From NCBI GenBank assembly GCA_021202495.1, contig JAJQCX010000148.1, forward strand, positions 1 to 9,176: DNA of 9,176 bases. Direction: 5' to 3'. The notes under the pieces are model-generated. The model did not search any database. It saw only the letters and a program-made list of their open reading frames with translations, and had not been told where the DNA came from. Each line of letters begins with the position of its first letter. Positions within the stretch are counted from its first letter, which is position 1. The stretch comes from Clostridia bacterium (GTDB lineage Bacteria > Bacillota > Clostridia > UMGS1883). Below, in pieces: positions 1 through 6,177 of the stretch. The translations under genes and the position numbers were made by a program.

Positions 1-30
1 TGATAATATAATAATAAACGGTGATGTATA

Positions 31-1203
31 ATGAGGGAATTGTTAAACGTAATTTTTAAGGGAAAGAGCTGCTCCAATGCAAATATGCGGCTTAAGATGG
101 GAAGCTTGTGCGGCTGGGTGAACGCAGGTTTTAATTTGCTGCTCTTTTTGATAAAAATTTTTGCCGCGGTCATTTCGGGGAGCGTTTCGGTTGCGGCGGA
201 CGCTTTGAACAACCTTTCGGACATGTCCTCATGCGTTGTGGGGTTGGTGGGCTTTCGCTTTGCGGGAAGAGGAGCCGATGCGGAGCACCCCTACGGACAT
301 GCGAGAGCGGAGTATCTCTCGGCGACGGCTGTGGCTGTGCTTATCATTTTAATAGGCTTTGAGCTTTTAAAATCGGGCATTGAGCAGATAATCAGCCCGA
401 CGGAGGTAGTTTTTTCGCCTGTTGTCGCGGTGGTGCTTTCAATATCGGTCGCGGTGAAGCTTTTGATGTGCATATATAACAAGCGAGCCGGAAAGACGCT
501 TTCGTCGGAGCTTCTCACAGCTACGGCGGACGACGCGCGAAACGACGTTTTGACGACGCTCGGCGTTTTTGCCGGAATTATAATCGGCGCAATTTGGGGC
601 ATAAACCTTGACGGAATAATCGCTTCTCTCGTTTCGCTCTTTATTTTGGCGAGCGGCGCGGAGCTTATAAAATCGACAATCGACCCTCTTTTGGGCGCGG
701 CTCCCGACCCGCATGAGGTTGAGCGGATAAGAGAAAAAATAATGTCCTACCCCTCTGTTATCGGAACGCACGATTTGATGATACACGACTACGGTCCTAT
801 GCGCACGTTTGCTTCCGTACACGTAGAAATGCCCGCCGAAATGGCGGCTGTCGAGAGCCACGACATTATCGACACGATTGAGCGCGATTTTGCCGAAAAC
901 GACAATATTTATATGACAATTCACCTTGACCCGGTTGTAACGGGCGGGGAGACGGCGCATCTGCGCGATAAAATAACGCAGATTGCAAAGGACATACACC
1001 CAGACTGCACAATTCATGACCTCAGAATTGTCACCTCCGCGTCGGAAGTAAAAATAATTTTCGACTGCGTGAAGCCCGGAGAATGCAATCTCACAGACGA
1101 CACAGTGAAGGACATTTTCGCCTTTGAAATAAAGAAAATAAACCCGTGCTACAGCGTGAAGGTGACGGTTGATTCGAGCTTTGCGCCGGCGCAGCATTTT
1201 TAG
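31..1203 (+). CDS. CDF-family divalent cation exporter, Mn-type metal site, with C-terminal extension
   Basis: This is an integral membrane antiporter of the cation diffusion facilitator family, which exports divalent metal in exchange for protons. Hydrophobic segments lie between about residues 30 and 215. The TM2 motif ADALNNLSD gives N60xxxD64, HPYGH at 86-90 is the conserved loop, and TM5 TADDARND gives D168xxxD172. From the family literature, HDHD sites favour zinc while NDDD sites, as in pneumococcal MntE, favour manganese, so Mn(II) export is the inferred role. The cytoplasmic dimerisation domain spans about 220-305. A further ~85 residues (305-390) look like a second alpha/beta domain, so the protein is longer than the ~300-residue FieF type. 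The ATG at 31 has GGTGAT six bases upstream, and TATAAT at 7-12 could be its -10 box; any -35 lies outside the window. The gene converges on trxB. The family call is firm; the metal is inference. Confidence 0.93.
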   Translation: MRELLNVIFKGKSCSNANMRLKMGSLCGWVNAGFNLLLFLIKIFAAVISGSVSVAADALNNLSDMSSCVVGLVGFRFAGRGADAEHPYGHARAEYLSATAVAVLIILIGFELLKSGIEQIISPTEVVFSPVVAVVLSISVAVKLLMCIYNKRAGKTLSSELLTATADDARNDVLTTLGVFAGIIIGAIWGINLDGIIASLVSLFILASGAELIKSTIDPLLGAAPDPHEVERIREKIMSYPSVIGTHDLMIHDYGPMRTFASVHVEMPAEMAAVESHDIIDTIERDFAENDNIYMTIHLDPVVTGGETAHLRDKITQIAKDIHPDCTIHDLRIVTSASEVKIIFDCVKPGECNLTDDTVKDIFAFEIKKINPCYSVKVTVDSSFAPAQHF

Positions 1204-1212
1204 TTAAGCATA

Positions 1213-1236
1213 ACAGCGCCCATTCTTGTGCGCTGT
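1213..1236 (+). terminator. Candidate 3' hairpin of the CDF gene
   Basis: A perfect 7-bp stem (ACAGCGC at 1213-1219 with GCGCTGT at 1230-1236) encloses a 10-base loop, starting 10 bases after the CDF stop codon. The following CTTGGTTGT is only moderately T-rich, so termination would be weak. It may instead form part of the adjacent palindromic unit at 1238-1288, or act on transcripts from the other strand. Confidence 0.4.
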
Positions 1237-1237
1237 C

Positions 1238-1288
1238 TTGGTTGTAGGGCGGGGGCTCGTCCCCCGCCGTGGTCTGCCACCCAACCAA
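1238..1288. repeat. Cloverleaf-like palindromic unit between convergent genes
   Basis: An outer 7-bp stem (TTGGTTG 1238-1244 with CAACCAA 1282-1288) encloses two hairpins. The first is GC-rich: GGCGGGGG at 1248-1255, loop CTCGT, CCCCCGCC at 1261-1268. The second is GTGG (1269-1272), loop TCTG, CCAC (1277-1280). The unit ends four bases before the trxB stop. Its composition differs sharply from its AT-richer surroundings, and the design resembles REP/MITE-like palindromes dispersed between genes in many Firmicutes. Only one copy is in this window, so the repeat status is inferred. It could also block transcription from both sides. Confidence 0.5.
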
Positions 1289-1291
1289 AAA

Positions 1292-2182
1292 TCAGCTCAT
1301 CGTACACGACTGCGCCGCGACTGCGCCGTCGGCGACGGCGGTTATTATTTGACGCAGGGACTTTTTGCGAATGTCGCCCACAGCATAAACTCCGTCGATG
1401 TTAGTGCGCATGTTTTCGTCGGTTATTATAAAGCCGTTTTCTGTTGTGACGCTCGGCGGGACGAGCTCCGTCTGCGGAATTGTGCCGACAGCGACGAAAA
1501 GCCCGCTGACTGCGATTTCGCGTTCGCCGTCGGATGTGTTTAAAACGACCGACGAAAGCGACGCGTCGCCCTTTAATTCCTTTACAGTGGCGGGTGTAAC
1601 GATTTCCACGTTCGGCAATGCACGGACGCGGTCGACGTTCATTTTCGCGGCGCGAAATTCGTCGCGGCGGTGAATGAGATACACTTTCTCGCAAAGCGGC
1701 GAAAGGTAGAGCGCGTCGTGTACGGCGGTGTCGCCGCCGCCCACGACGGCGACACACTTGCCCTTAAAGAACATTCCGTCGCAGGTGGCGCAGTAGCTCA
1801 CGCCGCGCCCGCGAAGGCGCTCCTCGTCGGCAGCGCCGAGCGGACGCGGAGACGCGCCCATCGCAAGAATGACGTTTTTCGCCTCAAATTCAGCCTTTGA
1901 GGTGTATATTTTTTTTACGGCGCCGTCAAGCTCCAATCTTTTGACGGCGCTTAATTTAAATGTGACAGGGAATTTTGAAACATGCTCACGCATTTTTTCG
2001 GTCAGCTCCGCGCCCGAGGGAGTGTCGGCAAAGCCGAGGTAATTGTCGACCTCATTTGTGACAGCCGCCTGTCCGCCGATAAACTGTTTTTCAAAAATCG
2101 TAACAGTGAGCCCCGAGCGCGCCGCGTAAAGCGCGGCTCCCAGCCCCGCGGGACCCGAACCGATAATCGCAACATCAATCAT
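1292..2182 (-). CDS. trxB: Thioredoxin reductase (NADPH, FAD)
   Basis: This cytoplasmic flavoenzyme passes electrons from NADPH through FAD and a redox disulfide to thioredoxin. Counted from the ATG at 2182, the FAD dinucleotide motif GSGPAG lies at residues 8-13, the active-site CATC at 131-134, the NADPH-binding GGGDTA at 148-153, and HRRDEFRA at 171-178 (the HRR signature for NADPH). The C-terminal FAD motif YAVGDIR is followed by the usual LRQIITAVADG segment. The 296-residue length is slightly short but complete for low-molecular-weight TrxB. A TTG at 2188 is an alternative start. GGAG at 2197-2194 is 5 bases from TTG and 11 from ATG, so the choice is not settled. The gene follows spoIIQ by 36-42 bases and may be read from it or from its own promoter at 2247-2219. 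No thioredoxin gene is nearby. Confidence 0.95.
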   Translation of the reverse strand: MIDVAIIGSGPAGLGAALYAARSGLTVTIFEKQFIGGQAAVTNEVDNYLGFADTPSGAELTEKMREHVSKFPVTFKLSAVKRLELDGAVKKIYTSKAEFEAKNVILAMGASPRPLGAADEERLRGRGVSYCATCDGMFFKGKCVAVVGGGDTAVHDALYLSPLCEKVYLIHRRDEFRAAKMNVDRVRALPNVEIVTPATVKELKGDASLSSVVLNTSDGEREIAVSGLFVAVGTIPQTELVPPSVTTENGFIITDENMRTNIDGVYAVGDIRKKSLRQIITAVADGAVAAQSCTMS

Positions 2183-2218
2183 TTTCAATCATTCTCCGTT
2201 CGTTTAATTGTTACGATA

Positions 2219-2247
2219 ATCTTACTACTCCTCCGCGCTTTTGTCAA
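2219..2247 (-). promoter_or_regulatory. Candidate sigma-A promoter for trxB
   Basis: On the minus strand TTGACA (2247-2242) is a perfect -35 hexamer, followed by a 17-base spacer and TAAGAT (2224-2219), a four-of-six -10 match. It overlaps the end of spoIIQ and would start RNA near 2212, about 25-30 bases before trxB. It would let trxB be made in growing cells regardless of sporulation. Confidence 0.5.
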
Positions 2248-2896
2248 GAATGGTGAGCGGGTCGACGTATTGTCCGTCGGGATCGATAATCTCAAAATGA
2301 AGATGCGCGCCGTATGCGCCCTCAAACGCGCTTTCGTCGCCGACGCCGGAAATGACCTGCCCTTTTGAAACATAATCACCCTCTGAAACTATGGCTGTTG
2401 TGGAAAGGTTTTTGTAAACCGTCTTATACCCGCCGTGGTCTATTTCAATCATTTTGCCGTAGAGCGCGTCTTCGCGGCAAATTGTGACGGTGCCCTCCTC
2501 CGCCGCCAAAACGCGGGTTGTTTTATCGGCTTCGATGTCAATCCCCGGGTGCGAGCGCCAGTCGCCGCTTATTTCATTATATATGAGCTTTGAGGAAAAG
2601 AAGCGCGTTATGTCGCCGTCGACGGGGTATTGCGGGGAAAACGTCTTTTCCTTTGCCTCGGTTTCCTCCTCAATAGGCACATTGTCGCTCACCGATGAGG
2701 CGGGAAGGGTGACGGGCGGCTCGGTCACTTCTTCCGTAGGCAGCGTGGGTTCCTCGATTATTTCCTCTTCAATATGCGGCAGAGTTTCCTCAATGACGTC
2801 CGTTTCGGAAACGCCGCCGCGAAAGAGAAAGCCGACATAGGCAATGACGGCAGAAAGCGCGATGACACTGTAAATAAAAGTTGAACTTTTTTTCAT
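2225..2896 (-). CDS. spoIIQ: SpoIIQ-like forespore protein, M23/LytM domain
   Basis: A bitopic membrane protein: a short basic N-terminus, one TM helix (about residues 8-25), an acidic Pro/Glu/Thr-rich linker (30-85), and a LytM/M23 domain (about 88-215). The family's zinc ligands are present: H116 and D120 (HPGID) and H200 in AHLHFE, with the paired H198. The usual YxH catalytic histidine (H260 of staphylococcal LytM) is replaced by N163 in YKNLS, so hydrolase activity is doubtful. Immediate linkage to spoIID makes SpoIIQ far likelier than a generic cell-wall peptidase. In known systems SpoIIQ sits in the forespore membrane and binds mother-cell SpoIIIAH across the intermembrane space, supporting engulfment and the feeding channel; clostridial versions keep the zinc site that Bacillus has lost. 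GGAGG (2907-2903) lies 6 bases before the ATG. The gene begins 66 bases after the spoIID stop. Confidence 0.85.
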   Translation of the reverse strand: MKKSSTFIYSVIALSAVIAYVGFLFRGGVSETDVIEETLPHIEEEIIEEPTLPTEEVTEPPVTLPASSVSDNVPIEEETEAKEKTFSPQYPVDGDITRFFSSKLIYNEISGDWRSHPGIDIEADKTTRVLAAEEGTVTICREDALYGKMIEIDHGGYKTVYKNLSTTAIVSEGDYVSKGQVISGVGDESAFEGAYGAHLHFEIIDPDGQYVDPLTILDKSAEE

Positions 2897-2941
2897 GGCA
2901 ATCCTCCGAAATCAATAAATCAATATATATTTAGGATTGCC
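2897..2941 (-). repeat. Perfect 9-bp inverted repeat spanning the spoIIQ leader
   Basis: On the minus strand GGCAATCCT (2941-2933) and AGGATTGCC (2905-2897) are exact inverted copies 27 bases apart. The proximal arm holds the last part of the Shine-Dalgarno sequence and touches the ATG. The distal arm overlaps a sigma-F-like -10 box. In read-through RNA the hairpin would hide the ribosome site; in RNA starting at the sigma-F promoter the distal arm would be absent. Confidence 0.6.
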
Positions 2942-2961
2942 TGAATTTCATCAAGTTATGC
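2932..2961 (-). promoter_or_regulatory. Candidate sigma-F promoter of spoIIQ
   Basis: GCATA (2961-2957) matches the sigma-F -35 consensus GYATA. After a 15-base spacer, GGCAATCCTA (2941-2932) matches GGNNANAHTR at nine of ten positions. It begins immediately after the spoIID stop codon and would start RNA about 28 bases before the spoIIQ ATG. Forespore-specific sigma-F control of spoIIQ is established in relatives; this site is read by eye. Confidence 0.5.
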
Positions 2962-2962
2962 C

Positions 2963-3901
2963 CTATTTTTCAAGCGTTGCGCCCGAATAATAATGCGATA
3001 AAATTTCCTCATACGTTTTACCCTCTTTCGCCATGGCGTTTGCGCCGTATTGGCTCATGCCGACGCCATGCCCGTAGCCGGTGACGTTAAATGTTACATT
3101 GTCGCCCTCAAAGCTAATTGTGAACATTGTGCTGCGAAGGTCAAACATTGTGCGCATTTCAGTGCCCGATATGCTGCATCCTCCGACGATTATGCTTTTG
3201 ACGTGTCCGCCGTCGGTTAAGACGGGCTCGGAAACATCGTATTGCGACGATATAACGGCGGTTGGGTATTGTGAGAGTATTTTATTTTTAAATTCCTCAA
3301 ACGTAACTGTGACGCTTGAATGGAAATTTGCCGCCTCTTCCTCGCCGGGGCTCTCGACGCTGACAAGGTAGGGCACGCTTTCGCCCCACACGTCGGCGGA
3401 GCTTTCGGTTTTGCCGCCGCCCATCGAGTGGAAAACAGCCATCACAGGCTCGGAATTGTATGTGAGATATTCTCCCTCAACGCTTTCCGCAGCGGAGCGT
3501 ATTTTAGAATAATATGTATCATATTCATCGCCCCATTTGGCGCGCATTTCGTCCTCGGAAAGATATGCCTGACAATGCGCGGAATCTGTGCAGACGTCGC
3601 ACCCGTTTTCGTGCGAGCCTTGACGATAGAGGGCATATGTCGCGGCGGCTACAGCCTGCGCCTTTAACGCTTCAACCTCAAACGAGGCGGGCATTTCGGC
3701 GGCGACGACGCCCGTTATGTAATCCGTCATGTCAAGCGTGATTGTCGTATCGTCCGAAACGTTCCAAACCGTGACGGTTTCGCTCTCTTCTGCGATTGTC
3801 TCCGCCGCGCCTTCGCTCTGCGGCGCAAAAAACATCGCGCCAAACGGAACAACGATGCAGAAAAAGAGAAAGTAGAGAGGAAGAAGAAAAACTTTTTTCA
3901 C
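2963..3901 (-). CDS. spoIID: Stage II sporulation protein D, septal peptidoglycan lytic transglycosylase
   Basis: SpoIID is a mother-cell membrane enzyme that cleaves glycan strands as part of the DMP engulfment machinery. From the GTG at 3901 there are 312 residues: an N-terminal TM anchor (about 4-24), the core motif VVAAEMPASFEVEALKAQ with the catalytic glutamate at E69, Cys101/Cys104/Cys110 in CDVCTDSAHC as in zinc-binding clostridial SpoIID, the SMGGG segment, and the terminal YGHGVGMSQYGA motif. The common AAxTY arginine is alanine here (A87). An upstream in-frame ATG at 3943 would add 14 polar residues, but GAGGTG (3913-3908) lies 6 bases before the GTG, and the GTG start yields a normal KK-plus-hydrophobic anchor. 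It is first of the spoIID-spoIIQ-trxB string and divergent from the glycosylase gene. Confidence 0.93.
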   Translation of the reverse strand: MKKVFLLPLYFLFFCIVVPFGAMFFAPQSEGAAETIAEESETVTVWNVSDDTTITLDMTDYITGVVAAEMPASFEVEALKAQAVAAATYALYRQGSHENGCDVCTDSAHCQAYLSEDEMRAKWGDEYDTYYSKIRSAAESVEGEYLTYNSEPVMAVFHSMGGGKTESSADVWGESVPYLVSVESPGEEEAANFHSSVTVTFEEFKNKILSQYPTAVISSQYDVSEPVLTDGGHVKSIIVGGCSISGTEMRTMFDLRSTMFTISFEGDNVTFNVTGYGHGVGMSQYGANAMAKEGKTYEEILSHYYSGATLEK

Positions 3902-3919
3902 TTTTATCACCTCGTTACA

Positions 3920-3948
3920 TTTATATGAATTGCTTTTGCGCATTATTT
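3920..3948 (-). promoter_or_regulatory. Possible sigma-E promoter of spoIID
   Basis: AAATAAT (3948-3942) agrees with the sigma-E -35 consensus KMATATT at five of seven positions. The 14-base spacer is exactly the usual one, and CATATAAA (3927-3920) agrees with CATACANT at six of eight. Sigma-E control of spoIID is known in relatives. Against it, the RNA start would fall at or next to the Shine-Dalgarno sequence of the GTG start, leaving almost no leader. Confidence 0.33.
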
Positions 3949-3958
3949 GTGTTATTAT
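3930..3958 (+). promoter_or_regulatory. Possible sigma-A promoter of the glycosylase gene
   Basis: TTGCTT (3930-3935), a 17-base spacer and TATTAT (3953-3958) point toward the glycosylase. The -10 matches five of six and the -35 four of six. It overlaps the putative spoIID promoter on the opposite strand. The predicted RNA start is near 3965, leaving a very short leader. Confidence 0.3.
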
Positions 3959-3974
3959 GAAATAGGTGATTTAT

Positions 3975-4805
3975 ATGGAAAAACGAATTATAGACAGCCG
4001 CGATTTTAACATTGCGGACACGCTTGATTGCGGGCAATGTTTCAGATGGGACAAAACGGATAAAGGTTACGTTGGCGTCGCATGCGGCAAAACAGCGCGT
4101 CTTTCGAATGCGGAGGGCGGCGTTCTTTTGGAATGCTCCGAAGGGGATTTTCCCTTTTGGGAGGAATATTTTGATTTAAAGCGCGACTACGGCGAGATTA
4201 AAAAAGCCGTTTCGGTCAACAGTTATATGGAAGAAGCCGTGCGCTTCGGCGGCGGGATAAGAATTTTAAAACAGGAATTTTTCGAGACGCTGCTCTCGTT
4301 TATAATTTCGCAGCGCTCGTCGATCGCGAAAATTAAAAGCACAGTCAAAAAGCTGTGCGAAAAATACGGCGAAGAGATTGAATTTGACGGGGAGACCTAT
4401 TATTCATTCCCCACACCCGATATGCTGACAGATACGGACGAAGCGTCCTTTCGTGCGCTCGGCGTGGGGTATCGCGCGCCGTATCTTGCCGACGCCGTGC
4501 GGCGCGCAGCGGAGGGGGAAATTTCAGCATCGGAGCTTGCCGCTCTTCCGACGCCCGAGGCGCGAAAACGCCTTTTGACGCTTTACGGCGTTGGCGACAA
4601 GGTGTGCGACTGTGTGCTGCTCTTTTCGCTCGGAAAGTATGATTTGTTCCCCAGCGACGTTTGGATAAAGCGCGTGATGGCGGAAAGCTTCGGCGCTCGC
4701 GAAGAGGACGCGAAGAAGATTGGGGAAGAAATTTTCGCCGGTTACAGCGGCTTTGCGCAGCAGTATTTATTTCACTACCGCCGAAACGGGCAAAGGAATA
4801 TTTAA
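3975..4805 (+). CDS. OGG1-type 8-oxoguanine DNA glycosylase/AP lyase
   Basis: This base-excision-repair enzyme removes oxidised guanine and can cleave the abasic strand. Residues 1-100 form the OGG N-terminal domain with DCGQCFRW at 18-25. The helix-hairpin-helix GPD core runs from about 101 to 270: the HhH LYGVGDKVCDC contains the catalytic lysine K209, and PSDVWIKR contains the catalytic aspartate D228. The protein ends with the family-typical AQQYLFHYRRN and is full length (276 residues). The triplet-Asn motif of human OGG1 (N149-N151) is RSS (114-116) here, and the R154 equivalent is K119, so preference for C opposite the lesion may be relaxed. AGGTGAT at 3964-3970 best fits the ATG at 3975, though a GTG at 3966 is also in frame. 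The gene is divergent from spoIID with no obvious functional link. A ~40-base gap separates it from the insertion-sequence remnant. Confidence 0.9.
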   Translation: MEKRIIDSRDFNIADTLDCGQCFRWDKTDKGYVGVACGKTARLSNAEGGVLLECSEGDFPFWEEYFDLKRDYGEIKKAVSVNSYMEEAVRFGGGIRILKQEFFETLLSFIISQRSSIAKIKSTVKKLCEKYGEEIEFDGETYYSFPTPDMLTDTDEASFRALGVGYRAPYLADAVRRAAEGEISASELAALPTPEARKRLLTLYGVGDKVCDCVLLFSLGKYDLFPSDVWIKRVMAESFGAREEDAKKIGEEIFAGYSGFAQQYLFHYRRNGQRNI

Positions 4806-4888
4806 TGAACCGCTGTAATTTAGTCGACACATCACCAAACTTTAACTGTCAAGCGTTTTTGAAAATGTCCTAAAATAAATTTAGTATA

Positions 4889-4907
4889 AGCCCCAAAAAG
4901 CGGGGCT
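4889..4907 (-). terminator. Hairpin near the insertion-sequence edge
   Basis: AGCCCC (4889-4894) and GGGGCT (4902-4907) form a 6-bp stem with a 7-base loop. Read on the minus strand it is followed by an AT-rich run (TATACTAAATTTATTTT), so it could stop transcripts leaving the transposase gene before they enter the glycosylase gene antisense. No T-run follows on the plus strand. Confidence 0.4.
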
Positions 4908-4974
4908 ATATCTGTAGTAACAACTATGTGTTAACGCTTCGAGAATGCAGTCTACGCTTTTAAATAAGCTAAAA

Positions 4975-5002
4975 CGAATATTTATATCAATATAGTTATT
5001 CG
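4975..5002 (-). terminator. Hairpin just after the transposase stop codon
   Basis: CGAATA (4975-4980) pairs with TATTCG (4997-5002), extended inward by a TATAT/ATATA pairing. On the minus strand the stem begins two bases after the transposase TAG and is followed by TTTTAG. This looks like a weak AT-rich intrinsic terminator. Bases 4908-4974 hold nothing else I recognise. Confidence 0.4.
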
Positions 5003-5004
5003 CG

Positions 5005-6139
5005 CTACGCGCCGATTACGGTCTCATCTTCGAAATGATGAGGCTGAGATCTTACGAATTTGCCAAACTCAGATCTTCGCCACAGATGATTCATCGGCGG
5101 GATATATCTTTTTCGGGGCTTGGGTTTTTCGCAGTCTTTATCGAAATTCTTTGACTTTGCCTCACGTTCCGGAATTTCATCCAAAACATATACAACATCA
5201 TCATTTACGCAGCAATAAAGGCTATTATCAAACGCTTTGATTACCATAACCTTAGTTCCCTGTCGCAAATGTACTTGCAGCCCGTTTGCGTCCATCATAC
5301 GGTAATATCGCTTATTGAATTTAATGCAGTGACCGCAATCTACGGTTCTTTCATATAGAACGGCGAGAATTAAATTGATTTTCTCATCAGGGGGTTGCAC
5401 TTCAAACACAGATGTGATATTATCAATGGGAAGTGCAAACTTTGCGTTGAATTCTTTTATGTAGGAGTTTAAGAATTCATTCGCGCCGTCTATGGTCGTT
5501 ATGCCTGCCGGTCTTAATTCGATCGGCAGACGTGACTGTAGTGTCGCATTAAGGCGCTCCACACGTCCTTTGCTTTGCGGCACACTGCACGACTCCAATT
5601 CTACACCCAGTTGTTTGCAGGCATAATTGAATTGGGTATATGAGTCCTCATCAATAGATGGGGTTTCTTTCTTTTTGTAGGTAAAAATGCTTCTTCTGTC
5701 GGTAAAGAATTTAAAAGGAATTCCGTAATTTGTGATAATTTGGTGGAAAACATGGTAGTAGGCGTTTAAGGTTTCTTCTTTGTCAAAATGTGCGCCTGTG
5801 ATAGTGCCGGTTGCATCATCGATCGCTACATGCAGCGTCGCCTTTTCCTCTCCAAACCAAACGAGAGAGGAAGCATCCGTTTGCTGCAGTTCTCCGAAAT
5901 ATGCGCAGCGGGGACGTCGGGAATGAACTTGTTCTATTGCAACAAGATTTGTTTGAATTTTGTTCTTTTCCTTCTGCGTTTTTGCTGTTTTCTCCTTTTC
6001 TGCAAGCTCCTTTTTTATGCGTTTTTTCTTGGCTTTTGTTGTATTCGGAGAAAGAATGTATTCAGCATTTAATACTAAAATTCTATCAAAATGCTTTTAT
6101 TGTCTCATATTTCATTTTTTCAGTCGATGTTAATGATAT
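5005..6139 (-). pseudogene. IS1202/ISNCY-type DDE transposase, N-terminally deleted and frame-broken
   Basis: The minus frame is open from 6096 to the TAG at 5005 (363 codons) and carries a full rve-type catalytic core: first Asp in LQQTDAS (codon 5877-5875), second Asp in FFTDRRS (5700-5698), Glu in KGRVERLN (5559-5557), then NSYIKEFNAKFALP and the terminal RYIPPMNHLW. Upstream, in a different frame, 6139-6089 encodes SLTSTEKMKYETIKAF, which resembles the family's N-terminus. It is followed directly by UGA and, one base shifted, by DRILVLNAEYILSP. About 100 residues of helix-turn-helix region expected between them are missing. The start position holds ATA, and the catalytic frame has no ATG, GTG or TTG before 5598. 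The gene is therefore judged inactive, although its DDE residues are intact. Confidence 0.85.
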
Positions 6140-6177
6140 GTTGTTTATCCCTCACTCAAAAATTTTTGATAAAAATA

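Noticed and set aside
439..1197. Long open frame on the minus strand inside the CDF gene (252 codons)
   Set aside because: It is antisense to a strongly supported transporter, has Arg/His/Val-rich composition without domain motifs, and arises from codon bias of the real gene.
3902..3943. Fourteen-residue N-terminal extension of SpoIID from the ATG at 3943
   Set aside because: The GTG at 3901 has a well-spaced GAGGTG and yields the normal membrane anchor, while the ATG has no ribosome site.
4804..4873. Short frame starting at the ATG that overlaps the glycosylase stop (22 codons)
   Set aside because: It runs straight into the insertion-sequence end and has no ribosome site or family resemblance; it is probably junction sequence.
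5005..5598. A stand-alone 197-residue protein starting at TTG 5598
   Set aside because: The same frame stays open 498 bases further upstream and encodes the first two catalytic Asp residues of the same transposase, so the TTG is internal.
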